This document shows positions 7,811 to 16,959 of a stretch of 64,000 nucleotides of DNA, one piece after another. The position numbers and the translations under genes were made by a program. Position 1 is the first letter of the stretch. Every line of letters starts with the position of its first letter. This DNA is from an uncultured Rhodospirillales bacterium (lineage in GTDB: Bacteria; Pseudomonadota; Alphaproteobacteria; Acetobacterales; Acetobacteraceae). The notes beneath the pieces were generated by a model that searched no databases, was not told the DNA's origin, and worked only from the letters and a program-made list of their open reading frames with translations. The stretch is taken from the NCBI GenBank assembly GCA_903835235.1, contig CAILMF010000074.1, forward strand, positions 225,052 to 289,051. Direction: 5' to 3'.

Positions 7811-8794
7811 ATGCCGATCCCTCGTCGCCTCGTTCTTGCCGCCGGCCTCGCGCTGCCTTCCTTGGCACGCGCGCAGGCCTTCCCCAGCCGCACCGTGCGG
7901 ATCATCGTGCCCATTGCCGCCGGCGGCGCCAACGACCTGATCGCGCGGATGCTGGCGGAACGGCTGGCGCCGGTGCTGCATCAATCCGTGGTGGTGGAGA
8001 ACCGGCCGGGCGCCGGTGGCAATATCGGCGGCCAGGCGGTGGTGCAGGCCGAGAAGGACGGCCACACGCTGCTGCTGACCTCGGCCAATGTCATCACCGC
8101 CAATACCTACCTGTATGGCGCGCGCATGCCCTTCGTGCCGCTGCGCGACCTGGCGCCGGTGACCACGGTGGGCAAGGGCACGCTGCTGATGGTGTGCAAC
8201 AGCAATGCCCGCTTCCGCAGCGCGACGGAGCTGCTGGCCTATGCCAAGGCCAATCCGGGCAAGATCAGCATGGGGTCGTCCGGCACCGGCACCATCAGCC
8301 ACCTGTACATGGAAAAGGTGAAGCGCGCCGCGGGCGTGGACATCACCCATGTGCCGTATCGCGGCGGCGGGCCTGCCTTTGCGGATTTGCTGGCGGGCAA
8401 TATCGACATCATGTTCGACGTGATCCCCGCCATGCTGCCGCATATCCGCGAAGGCCGCTTCCGCCCGTTGGTGGCCGGCAGCGCCAGGCGGATCGACTAC
8501 GTGCCGGAGCTGCGCGAGGTGCCGGGCATGGAGGAGGTGCTGCCGGGCAAGGGGATCGACGCGCTGAACTTCTGGTGCATGCTGGCGCCGGCCGGCACGC
8601 CGGCCCCGGTGCTGGCGCAGCTGAACCAGGCCGTGGGCGACCTGCTGCGGGGCGAGGAGCTGAAGCGCAAGCTGCTGGAGCTGACCATCCTGGCGGCGCC
8701 GGATGCCTCGCCGGAAGCCTTCGGCGCCTTCTGGCGGGCGCAGGACTCGGTGTGGAAGGCGCTGGTGGTTGAATCCGGCGCAACGGCGGAGTGA
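7811..8794 (+). CDS. tripartite tricarboxylate transporter (Bug family) substrate-binding protein
   Basis: A 327-aa periplasmic binding protein with a signal peptide (RRLVLAAGLALPSLARAQA) and Bug hallmarks FPSRTVRIIVPIAAGGAND and VVENRPGAGGNIGG, and HVPYRGGGPAFADLLAGNID in the second lobe. Bug proteins bind carboxylates or amides for TctA/TctB permeases, but no tctAB genes are near. ATG at 7811 is 7 bases after AGGAG. Its end overlaps or abuts the creatininase-family gene, so a cyclic amide or carboxylate ligand is plausible from context. Confidence 0.9.
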   Translation: MPIPRRLVLAAGLALPSLARAQAFPSRTVRIIVPIAAGGANDLIARMLAERLAPVLHQSVVVENRPGAGGNIGGQAVVQAEKDGHTLLLTSANVITANTYLYGARMPFVPLRDLAPVTTVGKGTLLMVCNSNARFRSATELLAYAKANPGKISMGSSGTGTISHLYMEKVKRAAGVDITHVPYRGGGPAFADLLAGNIDIMFDVIPAMLPHIREGRFRPLVAGSARRIDYVPELREVPGMEEVLPGKGIDALNFWCMLAPAGTPAPVLAQLNQAVGDLLRGEELKRKLLELTILAAPDASPEAFGAFWRAQDSVWKALVVESGATAE

Positions 8795-8799
8795 GCGCG

Positions 8800-9558
8800 A
8801 TGACGCATGACTGGATGAAGCTGACCGCCGAAGAATTGCGGGCCAAAGCGGCGGCGGACGCGCTGGTGATCGTGCCGGTCGCCAGCCTGGAACAGCACGG
8901 GCCGCATTTGGGCACCGGCGTCGATATTGTCTGCGCCACGGGCGTGGCGGAGGCGGTGGCGTCGCGCATGGTGGCGGCGGGGCAGCCTGTGGTGGTGACG
9001 CCCTGCGCCTGGGCCGGGCTGGCCGAGCACCACATGAGCTTCGGCGGCACCGTCTCGCTCGACTTCGACGAGTTCCGCGCGGTGCTGCGGGGCATCGTGC
9101 GCTCCGCCGCGCGCTGTGGCTTCGGCCGGGTGTTCCTGCTGAACGGCCATGGCGGCAATGCCGAGGCGGTGGGCGTCTGCGCCATGGAGTTCCAGCGCGA
9201 CCTGGGCGTGCGCGTCGGCGCCGGGACCTATTGGCACATGATCGAGGACGCCTTCGCCCCCGTGCTGGATAAGCAGTCTGGCGTGATGCACGCCTGCGAG
9301 GCCGAGACCAGCCTGGTGATGGCGCTGGCGCCGGATCTGCTGCGGCCGGAGCGGCTGGCGGAGGCGCATGGCCCGTTCAGCACGCGGGTGGAGGGGCAGC
9401 CTTCCGCCCTGCTGATGCGGCGCTCCTTCAAGGAGGTGTCGCCGAGCGGCGTCATCGGCGATGCGCGACCGGCGACGGCCGAGAAGGGCGAGAAGCTGCT
9501 GGCGATTGCCGGCGAGCGGATCGCGACGATGCTGGCCAACCCGCGCCTTTGGGGTTGA
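8800..9558 (+). CDS. creatininase family amidohydrolase
   Basis: A 252-aa (255 with the GTG at 8791) creatininase/FAPy-deformylase-like enzyme. Metal and active-site motifs are intact: SLEQHGPHLGTGVD, NGHGGNAEA and HACEAETS. Family members hydrolyse cyclic amides or formamides such as creatinine or FAPy using two metal ions. It sits between a Bug binding protein and a hydantoinase A/B fusion, so a ring amide in the same route is a reasonable guess; the exact substrate is unknown. ATG at 8800 is preferred; a GTG at 8791 overlaps the previous stop. Confidence 0.85.
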   Translation: MTHDWMKLTAEELRAKAAADALVIVPVASLEQHGPHLGTGVDIVCATGVAEAVASRMVAAGQPVVVTPCAWAGLAEHHMSFGGTVSLDFDEFRAVLRGIVRSAARCGFGRVFLLNGHGGNAEAVGVCAMEFQRDLGVRVGAGTYWHMIEDAFAPVLDKQSGVMHACEAETSLVMALAPDLLRPERLAEAHGPFSTRVEGQPSALLMRRSFKEVSPSGVIGDARPATAEKGEKLLAIAGERIATMLANPRLWG

Positions 9559-9633
9559 GGGCGGGGGCGGTACGGCCCTAGCCTGCCTTCCGGCACGGCG
9601 CTTGCGTGGCGTCGGGCATCCGGAGGGGAAGAG

Positions 9634-12600
9634 ATGGCCGCCGATCCTGCAACCGCCCGCTATCGGCTTGGCTTCGATATCGGTGGCACCTTCACCGACT
9701 TCGTGCTGCTGGATGCCGAGACCGGCGCCATCCGCCTGCACAAATGCCTGACAACGCCGCAAGACCCGGCGGATGGCGCGCTGGAAGGCATTGCCGCGGT
9801 CTGCGCCGCCGCCGGTATTGCGGTGGCCGAGGTGGGCGAGCTGCTGCACGGCACCACGCTGGTGACCAACGCGCTGATCGAACGCCACGGCGCGCAGCTG
9901 GGGCTGCTGACCACGCGCGGCTTCCGCGACGTGCTGGAGTTCGGCATCGAGCAGCGCTACGACATCTACGACCTGTTCCTGAAATTCCCGGACCCGCTGG
10001 TGCCGCGCCGCCGGCGGTTGGAGATTACCGAGCGCCTGGCGTATGACGGCCGCGTGCTGGAGCCGCTGGACGAGGCGGCGGTGCGGGCCGAGGGCGCGCG
10101 ATTGGTGGCCGAGGGCTGCACCGCGATTGCCGTGGTGTTCCTGCACAGCTACGCCAATCCTGCGCATGAGCAGGCGGCCGGGCGGATTTTGCGCGAAGCC
10201 TTCCCGGGCATTTCGGTTTCGCTGAGCAGCGAGGTGGCGCCCGAGATCCGCGAGTATGAGCGCTGCGCGACCACCTGCGCCAACGCCTTCGTGCAGCCGC
10301 TGATGGACCGCTATATCGGCCGGCTGCTGCGGGAGCTTGAGGCGCAGGGTTTTGTGGGCACGCTGCGCTTGATGCAGAGCGATGGCGGGCTGTGCGCGCC
10401 GGAAGTGGCGCGTGCCTTCCCGATCCGCCTGCTGGAGAGCGGGCCGGCCGGCGGCGCGCTGGCCACCGTGCTGTTTGCGCGCGAAGCCGGGCTGCCGGAT
10501 GCGATTGCCTTCGACATGGGCGGCACCACGGCGAAGTGCGCGATGATCGAGGGTGGGCGCGCCGCTGTCGCGCCGATGATGGAAGCGGCGCGGGTGCATC
10601 GCTTCAAGCGCGGCTCGGGGTTGCCGATCAAGTCGCCGGTGGTGGACATGATCGAGATCGGTGCTGGTGGTGGTTCGATTGCGTCGCTGGACGAGACCGG
10701 GCTGCTGAAGGTGGGGCCGCGCAGCGCCGGCGCCGCGCCGGGGCCGGCCTGCTACGGCCAGGGCGGCGTTGATGCCACGGTGACCGACGCCAACCTGCTG
10801 CTGGGCTACTACGACCCCGGCTTCTTCCTGGGCGGCACCATGGCGCTGGACAAGCCCGCGGCGGAAGCGGCGCTGGCCCGGCTGGGCGGCAAGCTGGGGC
10901 TGCCGGCGATGGAGGCGGCGGCCGGCATCCACGCCGTGGTCTGCGAAGCGATGGCCGGTGCGGCGCGCGTGCACCTGGTGGAAAAAGGCAAGGACCCCCG
11001 CGGCTATGCGATGGTCGCCTTCGGCGGTGCCGGGCCGGCGCATGCGGCGGATGTGGCGCGCATCCTCGGTATCACGCAGGTGCTGATTCCGCCGGCTTCG
11101 GGTGCGGCTTCGGCGCTGGGCTTCCTGGCGGCGCCATTGGCGTTCGAGCAGTCGCGCAGTGCCCTGACGCCGCTGGGTGCGGGCACCGATTGGGCGGCGG
11201 CGAATGCGGCGCTGGCGGAGTTGGAAGCGCAGGCGCGGGGGCGGCTGCGCGTGGCCGGGGCGGCGGATTCCAGTGTGGGCGTGGAGCGCAGCGCCGAGAT
11301 GCGCCTGGCCGGGCAGTTGCATCAGATTGCGGTGCCGTTGCCGGAGGGCGCGCTTTCCGCCGCCAGCCTGCCACTGCTGACCGAGGCCTTCGCCGAGACC
11401 TACCGCACGCTGTACACGCGCGTGGTCGAGGGTACGGAGATAGAAATCCTGTCCTTTCGCGTGCGGGCGAGCGCGCCGGAGCCGCAGATTGCGCTGTCTG
11501 GCGCGGTCGCCGGCAATACCGCCGGCGAGGCGCTGAAGGGCCGGCGGCCCGCGTATTTCAACGGCGGCTTCCACGATACGCCGGTCTATGACCGCTACGC
11601 GCTGGCGCCTGGCCAGGTGGTGCCGGGGCCGGCGATCATCGAGGAGCGCGAGGCGACGACGATCATCGCGCCGGGCGACAGCGTGACGGTGGACAGCGCG
11701 CGCAACCTGCGGATTTCGGTGGCGGCGGCGCGGGCTGCGGAGGCGCTGGTGACGCCGGGCATGGCGCTTGAGGAAGCCAAGGCGCGGATCGAGGCCGACC
11801 CGATCGGGCTGGAGATCATGTGGTCGCGGCTGATCTCGATCGTCGAGGAGATGTGGCAGACGGTGTGCCGCACCGCGTATTCGCTGATCATCTCGGAGAG
11901 CCAGGATTTCGCCAACGAGATCCTGGACCCCAGCGGCAACCCGCTGGCGCATTCGCCGCGGGCGATGCCGCTGTTCAATCTGACACTGACGCGGTGTGTG
12001 CAGGCGCTGCTTGAGTTTTTCCCGCCGGAGACGCTGTCGCCTGGCGATGTGCTGGTGACGAATGATCCGTGGCTCTGCGCGGGGCATCTGTTCGACATCG
12101 CGTTGGTGACGCCGGTGTTCCATGAGGGCCGGCTGGTGGCGCTGATGGGCACGGTTGGCCATGTCAGTGATATCGGCGGGGTGAAGGACCCGAATGCGGC
12201 GCGCGAGTTGTTCGACGAGGGCGTGCTGATTCCGCCGATGAAGCTGTACAGCGCGGGCAAGCCCGACAAGTCGCTGCTGCGGCTGCTGCACAGCAATGTC
12301 CGCAACCCCGACCAGGTGCTGGGCGACGTGGAGAGCATGGTGACCGCGAATGCGCTGGGCGCGCAGCGGCTGCTTTCCTTCATGGCCGAGTATGGCTTGC
12401 AGGACCTGGCCGCGCTGGCCGCGGTGGTGCAGGGCCGCAGCGAGGCAGCGACGCGCGCCGCGATATCAGCCGTGCCGGATGGCGTGTATGAGAGCGAGAT
12501 CGAGAACCGGCCGGTGGGCACCGAACTGCTGCGCTTCAAGGTGCGCGTGCACAAGGCCGGCGAGACCATTCATATCGAGCATGTCGATCCGCCGCCGGAA

Positions 12601-13512
12601 GTGCCGCGCGGCGGGGTGAACTGCACGCTGAACGTGACGGCGGCGCATTCCAGCTACCCCGTGAAGTGCATGCTGACGCCGAATGTGCGCGGCAATGCCG
12701 GCTGCTACGCGCCGCTGAGCGTGACGGCGCCGCCGCATTCATCCTTGAACTGCGACCCGCCGGCGGCGGTGGCGTATCGCACGCGGATTTCCTGGTGGTT
12801 GGGGCCGAACCTGTATCGCGCGCTGGCGCCGGCGATTCCGGACAAGGTGCAGGCGTTTACGGGTATGCCGAAGGCGTTTGGCTTCTATGGGCGCAATATC
12901 CAGGGGCGTGTCGCCAGCGACCACTTCTTCATGGGCGGCGGGCAGGGCGCCAGTCAGCGGCAGGATGGGAAGTCGGGGCTGTTGTTCCCGACCTCGGCCG
13001 CGAATACGCCGGTGGAGCTGCTGGAAAGCCGCATGCCCGTGCTGATTTTGGAAAAGGGGCTGGCGGCGGATAGCGGCGGTGCCGGCAAGCGGCGCGGTGG
13101 CCTCGGCCAGCGCATGCGGGCGCGGCGGCTGGAGAGCGGCGCCGAGCCGATCAGCGTCGGGCTGTTTCCGGAAGGCCATGGCATTCATGTGCAGGGTCTG
13201 TTCGGCGGGCAGCCTGGTGGCGGCGCCATCGGCATCGTCAAGCGGCCGGGCGCCGAGCCGCACAATGTGACGACGGGCGAGATGGTGGCGCTGACCGACA
13301 ATGGCATCGAGATCGACGCCACCATCGCCGGTGGCAGCGGCTTCGGCCCGGCGCGGGAACGCGCGCTGGAGGATATCGCGGCCGACCTGGAGGATGGCTA
13401 CATCACGCCTGATGGCGCGGTGCGGGATTATGGCTGCGTGCTGGATGCGGATGGCCGGTTGGATGTTGCGGCGACGCTGCATCAGCGCGCGCTGACCACG
13501 ACGGGGGGCTGA
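9634..13512 (+). CDS. hydantoinase A/B fusion (5-oxoprolinase-like)
   Basis: A 1292-aa single-chain enzyme. Residues 10-700 are the HyuA part, with the actin-like ATP motifs FDIGGTFTDFVLL and FDMGGTTAKCAM. From about residue 722 the HyuB part begins (DPIGLEIMWSRLISIVEEMW, ESQDFANEI, NDPWLCAGHLFDIALVTP). The fused order and length match eukaryotic-type and many alphaproteobacterial 5-oxoprolinases, which open 5-oxoproline, hydantoins or related rings with ATP. ATG at 9634 follows GGAGGGG. With the Dpp transporter downstream and a gamma-glutamyltransferase nearby, 5-oxoproline is one candidate substrate; N-methylhydantoin is another, given the creatininase neighbour. Confidence 0.93.
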   Translation: MAADPATARYRLGFDIGGTFTDFVLLDAETGAIRLHKCLTTPQDPADGALEGIAAVCAAAGIAVAEVGELLHGTTLVTNALIERHGAQLGLLTTRGFRDVLEFGIEQRYDIYDLFLKFPDPLVPRRRRLEITERLAYDGRVLEPLDEAAVRAEGARLVAEGCTAIAVVFLHSYANPAHEQAAGRILREAFPGISVSLSSEVAPEIREYERCATTCANAFVQPLMDRYIGRLLRELEAQGFVGTLRLMQSDGGLCAPEVARAFPIRLLESGPAGGALATVLFAREAGLPDAIAFDMGGTTAKCAMIEGGRAAVAPMMEAARVHRFKRGSGLPIKSPVVDMIEIGAGGGSIASLDETGLLKVGPRSAGAAPGPACYGQGGVDATVTDANLLLGYYDPGFFLGGTMALDKPAAEAALARLGGKLGLPAMEAAAGIHAVVCEAMAGAARVHLVEKGKDPRGYAMVAFGGAGPAHAADVARILGITQVLIPPASGAASALGFLAAPLAFEQSRSALTPLGAGTDWAAANAALAELEAQARGRLRVAGAADSSVGVERSAEMRLAGQLHQIAVPLPEGALSAASLPLLTEAFAETYRTLYTRVVEGTEIEILSFRVRASAPEPQIALSGAVAGNTAGEALKGRRPAYFNGGFHDTPVYDRYALAPGQVVPGPAIIEEREATTIIAPGDSVTVDSARNLRISVAAARAAEALVTPGMALEEAKARIEADPIGLEIMWSRLISIVEEMWQTVCRTAYSLIISESQDFANEILDPSGNPLAHSPRAMPLFNLTLTRCVQALLEFFPPETLSPGDVLVTNDPWLCAGHLFDIALVTPVFHEGRLVALMGTVGHVSDIGGVKDPNAARELFDEGVLIPPMKLYSAGKPDKSLLRLLHSNVRNPDQVLGDVESMVTANALGAQRLLSFMAEYGLQDLAALAAVVQGRSEAATRAAISAVPDGVYESEIENRPVGTELLRFKVRVHKAGETIHIEHVDPPPEVPRGGVNCTLNVTAAHSSYPVKCMLTPNVRGNAGCYAPLSVTAPPHSSLNCDPPAAVAYRTRISWWLGPNLYRALAPAIPDKVQAFTGMPKAFGFYGRNIQGRVASDHFFMGGGQGASQRQDGKSGLLFPTSAANTPVELLESRMPVLILEKGLAADSGGAGKRRGGLGQRMRARRLESGAEPISVGLFPEGHGIHVQGLFGGQPGGGAIGIVKRPGAEPHNVTTGEMVALTDNGIEIDATIAGGSGFGPARERALEDIAADLEDGYITPDGAVRDYGCVLDADGRLDVAATLHQRALTTTGG

Positions 13513-13515
13513 GCG

Positions 13516-15093
13516 ATGAACACGACACGACGCGGGATATTGGCGGGCGCTGCGCTGTTGGCGCCGTGGCAGGCGATGGGCTTCGAGCGCGAGGGCGGGC
13601 GCAAGGTGCTGGTGTTCTCCGGCAACCAGGCGGTGCCGGTGCTGGACCCGCATGTGCGGTATGATTGGTCGACGCGGATGATCCAGCAGGGCGTGTATGA
13701 CGCGCTGCTGAAGTATGTCGGCGACCCCCCGCGGATCGTGCCCTGGCTGGCCGAGCGGTATGAGGCGAGCGCCGATGGGCTGACCTATACCTTCCACCTG
13801 GCGGCGAACGCGACCTTCCACAATGGCGACGCGGTGGATGCGGAAGCGGTGCGGTTTTCCTTCGAGCGCGGGCTGAAGCTGAACGCCGGCATCGCCTGGA
13901 TGCTGAAGGATTTTTTGAAGCCGGAGAAGATCGTCGCGGTGGATGCGCGCACCGTGCGCTTCACGCTGGAACGCCCCTTCGCGCCCTTCATCAGCTATGT
14001 GCCGTGGTGGTACATCGTGAACCCGAAGCAGGTGCTGGCGAATGTCAGCGAGGGCGACTACGGCCGCAAATGGCTGACCGAGAATGCCGCGGGGTCAGGC
14101 CCGTTCAAGCTGCGGCGCTTCGATGGCAATTCACTGATCCACATGGACACCCACGCGGCCTACTGGAAGGGCTGGCCGATGGGCGAGGCCAACCGGCTGG
14201 CCGGCGCGATCTTCCGCATCGTGCGCGAGGCGGCGCCGCGCCGTGCCGGCTTGCAGCGGCGCGAGATCGACGTCATCACCAACATGTCGCCGGATGACAT
14301 GGAGCAGCTGGCGAAGCTGCCGGGCATCCGCAACGAGGACCATGCCGGCTTCACCACCTTCGGTATCAAGTTCAACTGCCAGACCGGGCCGACCGCGGAT
14401 GTGAACCTGCGCAAGGCCATCGCGCACGCCATGGACTACGACGCGCTGATCGCCATCCACAATGGCGGCGCGCGGCTGATGGACAGCCCGTTTCCGCCGG
14501 GGATGGAGAGCCATATCAGCGTGCCCGGAATTCCGCGGAAAGACCTGGACAAGGCGAAGCAGTACCTGGCGCGCAGCCGCTTCCCCAATGGCGATATCGA
14601 GCTGGAATACGTGCATGTGCAGGGGCTGGAGGACCCGCGGCGGATTGGCCTGGCGCTGCTGGACAGCCTGCGCCCGCTGAACATCCGCCTCAACATCGTG
14701 GGCCAGCCCTGGACGACGATGGTGGCGCGCGGCAGCAAGGCGGAGACGGCGCCGAACATGACCAGCGTGTATGTGACGCCGGTGGGCACCGACCCCGACA
14801 CCGTGGCCTACCAGTACCACCGCGAAAGCTGGGGCCTGTACTACGGCATGTCGCACTACGAGAACCCGGAGGTCTGGCGCATGATCGGCGAGGCGCGGGG
14901 CATGGTGGACAAGCCGGCGCGGCTGGCGATGTACGCGGAGATTCAGCGCCGCATCGTGGCCGACCAGCCGGAGATCTTCGGCATGATCCCGAACCGCACC
15001 TGGGCGATGCGGGACTATGTGAAGGGCTTTCAGTTCAGCCCCATCCGCTTCACCGGGGAGGTTGATCTCTACCCGATGTGGATCGAAGCGTGA
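13516..15093 (+). CDS. ABC transporter substrate-binding protein, family 5 (DppA/OppA type)
   Basis: A 525-aa periplasmic binding protein of the peptide/nickel/opine class. The signal sequence is short (RRGILAGAALLAPWQAMG). The mature part shows VPVLDPHVRYDWSTRM, LAERYEASADGLTYTFHL and FHNGDAVDAEAVRFSFER, the family's N-terminal signature. It begins 4 bases after the hydantoinase stop and is the first gene of a complete five-gene importer, so it likely delivers the substrate of the hydantoinase or creatininase-family enzyme. The ligand is not predictable. Confidence 0.93.
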   Translation: MNTTRRGILAGAALLAPWQAMGFEREGGRKVLVFSGNQAVPVLDPHVRYDWSTRMIQQGVYDALLKYVGDPPRIVPWLAERYEASADGLTYTFHLAANATFHNGDAVDAEAVRFSFERGLKLNAGIAWMLKDFLKPEKIVAVDARTVRFTLERPFAPFISYVPWWYIVNPKQVLANVSEGDYGRKWLTENAAGSGPFKLRRFDGNSLIHMDTHAAYWKGWPMGEANRLAGAIFRIVREAAPRRAGLQRREIDVITNMSPDDMEQLAKLPGIRNEDHAGFTTFGIKFNCQTGPTADVNLRKAIAHAMDYDALIAIHNGGARLMDSPFPPGMESHISVPGIPRKDLDKAKQYLARSRFPNGDIELEYVHVQGLEDPRRIGLALLDSLRPLNIRLNIVGQPWTTMVARGSKAETAPNMTSVYVTPVGTDPDTVAYQYHRESWGLYYGMSHYENPEVWRMIGEARGMVDKPARLAMYAEIQRRIVADQPEIFGMIPNRTWAMRDYVKGFQFSPIRFTGEVDLYPMWIEA

Positions 15094-15094
15094 C

Positions 15095-16105
15095 GTGATT
15101 GCCGCCTATGTCGCGCGCCGGCTGGCGCTGGCCGGCGTCATGCTGTTCGGGCTGGTCTGCCTGACCTTCGTCATCGCCAATGTCGCGCCCTCCGACCCCG
15201 CGGCGCTGGCGGCGGGGCCGGATGCCGGACGCAGCCAGATCGAGCAGGCGCGGCGCGACTACGGGCTGGACAAGCCGCTGCACGAGCAATTCCTGCGCTA
15301 TGTCGGCGACCTCGCGCAGGGTGAGTTTGGCCGCAGCGTGGCGACCGGGCGTTCCGTGGGGCGCGACCTGGCGCGGTATTTTCCGGCCACGCTGGAATTG
15401 TGCCTGGTGGCGATGAGCATCGGGCTGGTCGTCGGCATTCCGCTCGGCATGCTCTCGGCGCTGTTCAAGGACCGCTGGCTGGACCATGTGACGCGGATTT
15501 TCGCGGTCTCCGGCATTGCCTTGCCGCCCTTCTGGTTCGGGCTGCTGCTGCAACTGGGCTTCGCCACCTGGCTGGGCTGGCTGCCGACCAGCGGGCGGCT
15601 GGGCGTGGCGACGGAACCGCCGGAGCCGATCACCGGCATGCTGCTGCTGGACAGCCTGCTGCGCGGGGATGCGGCGCTGTTTTGGGAGAGTGCGGGCTAT
15701 ATCATCCTGCCCGCGCTAGTGCTGTCGCTGCCGTGTCTCGCCAGCATCCTCCGCGTCAATCGCAGCGAAATGGTGGAGTGTTTGCGTGCCGATTACATCA
15801 CCGCGGCGCGGGCGCACGGCACGGTACCGTGGCGGCTGGTTGCGGTGCACGCGCTCAAGAACGCCATGCTGCCGACGCTGGCGATCATCGGGCTGCGCTG
15901 GGGCTGGATGATGAGCAGCACCGTGCTGGTGGAGACGGTGTTCGATTGGCCGGGCACCGGGCTCTACGCGGTGTCCTCGGCCATTGCCGGCGACTTCAAG
16001 CCGGTGATGGGCGTGACCTTGATCGTCGGGCTGAACTTCATGCTGGCCAACCTGGTGGTGGATTTGCTGTACGGCGTGCTCGACCCGCGGCTGCGCGACG
16101 CATGA
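15095..16105 (+). CDS. ABC transporter permease (DppB type)
   Basis: A 336-aa inner-membrane permease with six expected membrane spans. The N-terminus VIAAYVARRLALAGVMLFGL matches the DppB start, and the EAA loop (VECLRADYITAARAHGTV) contacts the ATPases. GTG at 15095-15097 comes directly after the binding-protein TGA (15091-15093). It forms a heterodimer with the next gene product. Confidence 0.93.
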   Translation: MIAAYVARRLALAGVMLFGLVCLTFVIANVAPSDPAALAAGPDAGRSQIEQARRDYGLDKPLHEQFLRYVGDLAQGEFGRSVATGRSVGRDLARYFPATLELCLVAMSIGLVVGIPLGMLSALFKDRWLDHVTRIFAVSGIALPPFWFGLLLQLGFATWLGWLPTSGRLGVATEPPEPITGMLLLDSLLRGDAALFWESAGYIILPALVLSLPCLASILRVNRSEMVECLRADYITAARAHGTVPWRLVAVHALKNAMLPTLAIIGLRWGWMMSSTVLVETVFDWPGTGLYAVSSAIAGDFKPVMGVTLIVGLNFMLANLVVDLLYGVLDPRLRDA

Positions 16106-16959
16106 TGGGCCGCCGCACGCGCCTTGCGCTCTGGCAACTCAGGCGCAGCTTTTCGTCGATGCTCGGGCTGGGGCTGGTGGCGGGCATCGTGCTGCTGGCG
16201 CTGTTGGGGCCGTGGATCGTGCCCTATCCGGATGATGTGGCCGGTGCGGTGAACATAAGCGGCAAGCTGAAGCCGCCGAGTGCGACGCATTGGTTCGGCA
16301 CCGATGAGGTGGGCAACGACATCCTGACGCGTGTCATCATCGGCGCGCGGCTGTCGCTGCTGGTGGGCGTGGGCATCACGCTGGCGGCGGCGTGCATCGG
16401 CGTGCCGCTCGGCATCCTGGCCGGTACGGCGGGCGGCGTGGTGCGGGAAGCGGTGATGCGGGTGACCGACCTGTTCCTTTCGGTGCCTGGCCTGGTGCTG
16501 GCCATTGCGCTGGTGGCGGCGCTGGGGCCGGGCATTGTCAACGCCATGGTGGCGCTGGTGCTGGTGTGGTGGCCTGGCTATGTGCGGCTGGCCGAAGCCA
16601 AGGCGCTTTCCTTGCGGGAGGAACCCTTCATCGAGGCGGCGCGGGTGGCCGGTGCCTCGCGGTTTCGCATCCTGTGGCGGCATGTGCTGCCGAACAGCTT
16701 GTCGCCGATCATCGTCAAGATGAGCATGGATGTGGGGCAGGCCATTCTGGCTGTCGCGTCGCTCGGTTTCCTCGGCCTGGGGGCGAAACCGCCGACGCCG
16801 GAATGGGGGGCGATGATCTCCATTGCCCGCGGCTACCTGCCGGATTGGTGGTGGTACGCGATCTGCCCGGGCGCCTTCATCTACGCCAGCGTGCTTGGCT
16901 TCAACCTGCTGGGGGATGGGCTGCGCGACATTCTTGATCCGCGGAGCAATCGCGGATGA
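16102..16959 (+). CDS. ABC transporter permease (DppC type)
   Basis: A 285-aa permease. The N-terminal extension (MMGRRTRLALWQLRR) precedes the first span, followed by HWFGTDEVGNDILTRVIIGA and the EAA loop (LREEPFIEAARVAGASRF), all typical of DppC/OppC. The ATG overlaps the dppB-type stop (ATGA), showing translational coupling. The end, ALGFNLLGDGLRDILDPRS in family terms, is intact (here LGFNLLGDGLRDILDPRS). Confidence 0.93.
   Translation: MMGRRTRLALWQLRRSFSSMLGLGLVAGIVLLALLGPWIVPYPDDVAGAVNISGKLKPPSATHWFGTDEVGNDILTRVIIGARLSLLVGVGITLAAACIGVPLGILAGTAGGVVREAVMRVTDLFLSVPGLVLAIALVAALGPGIVNAMVALVLVWWPGYVRLAEAKALSLREEPFIEAARVAGASRFRILWRHVLPNSLSPIIVKMSMDVGQAILAVASLGFLGLGAKPPTPEWGAMISIARGYLPDWWWYAICPGAFIYASVLGFNLLGDGLRDILDPRSNRG

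Noticed and set aside
8497..12291. Very long open frame (1264 codons) antisense to the hydantoinase gene
   Set aside because: It mirrors the GC-rich third positions of the real gene, shows no family motifs and is full of His/Arg/Gln runs.
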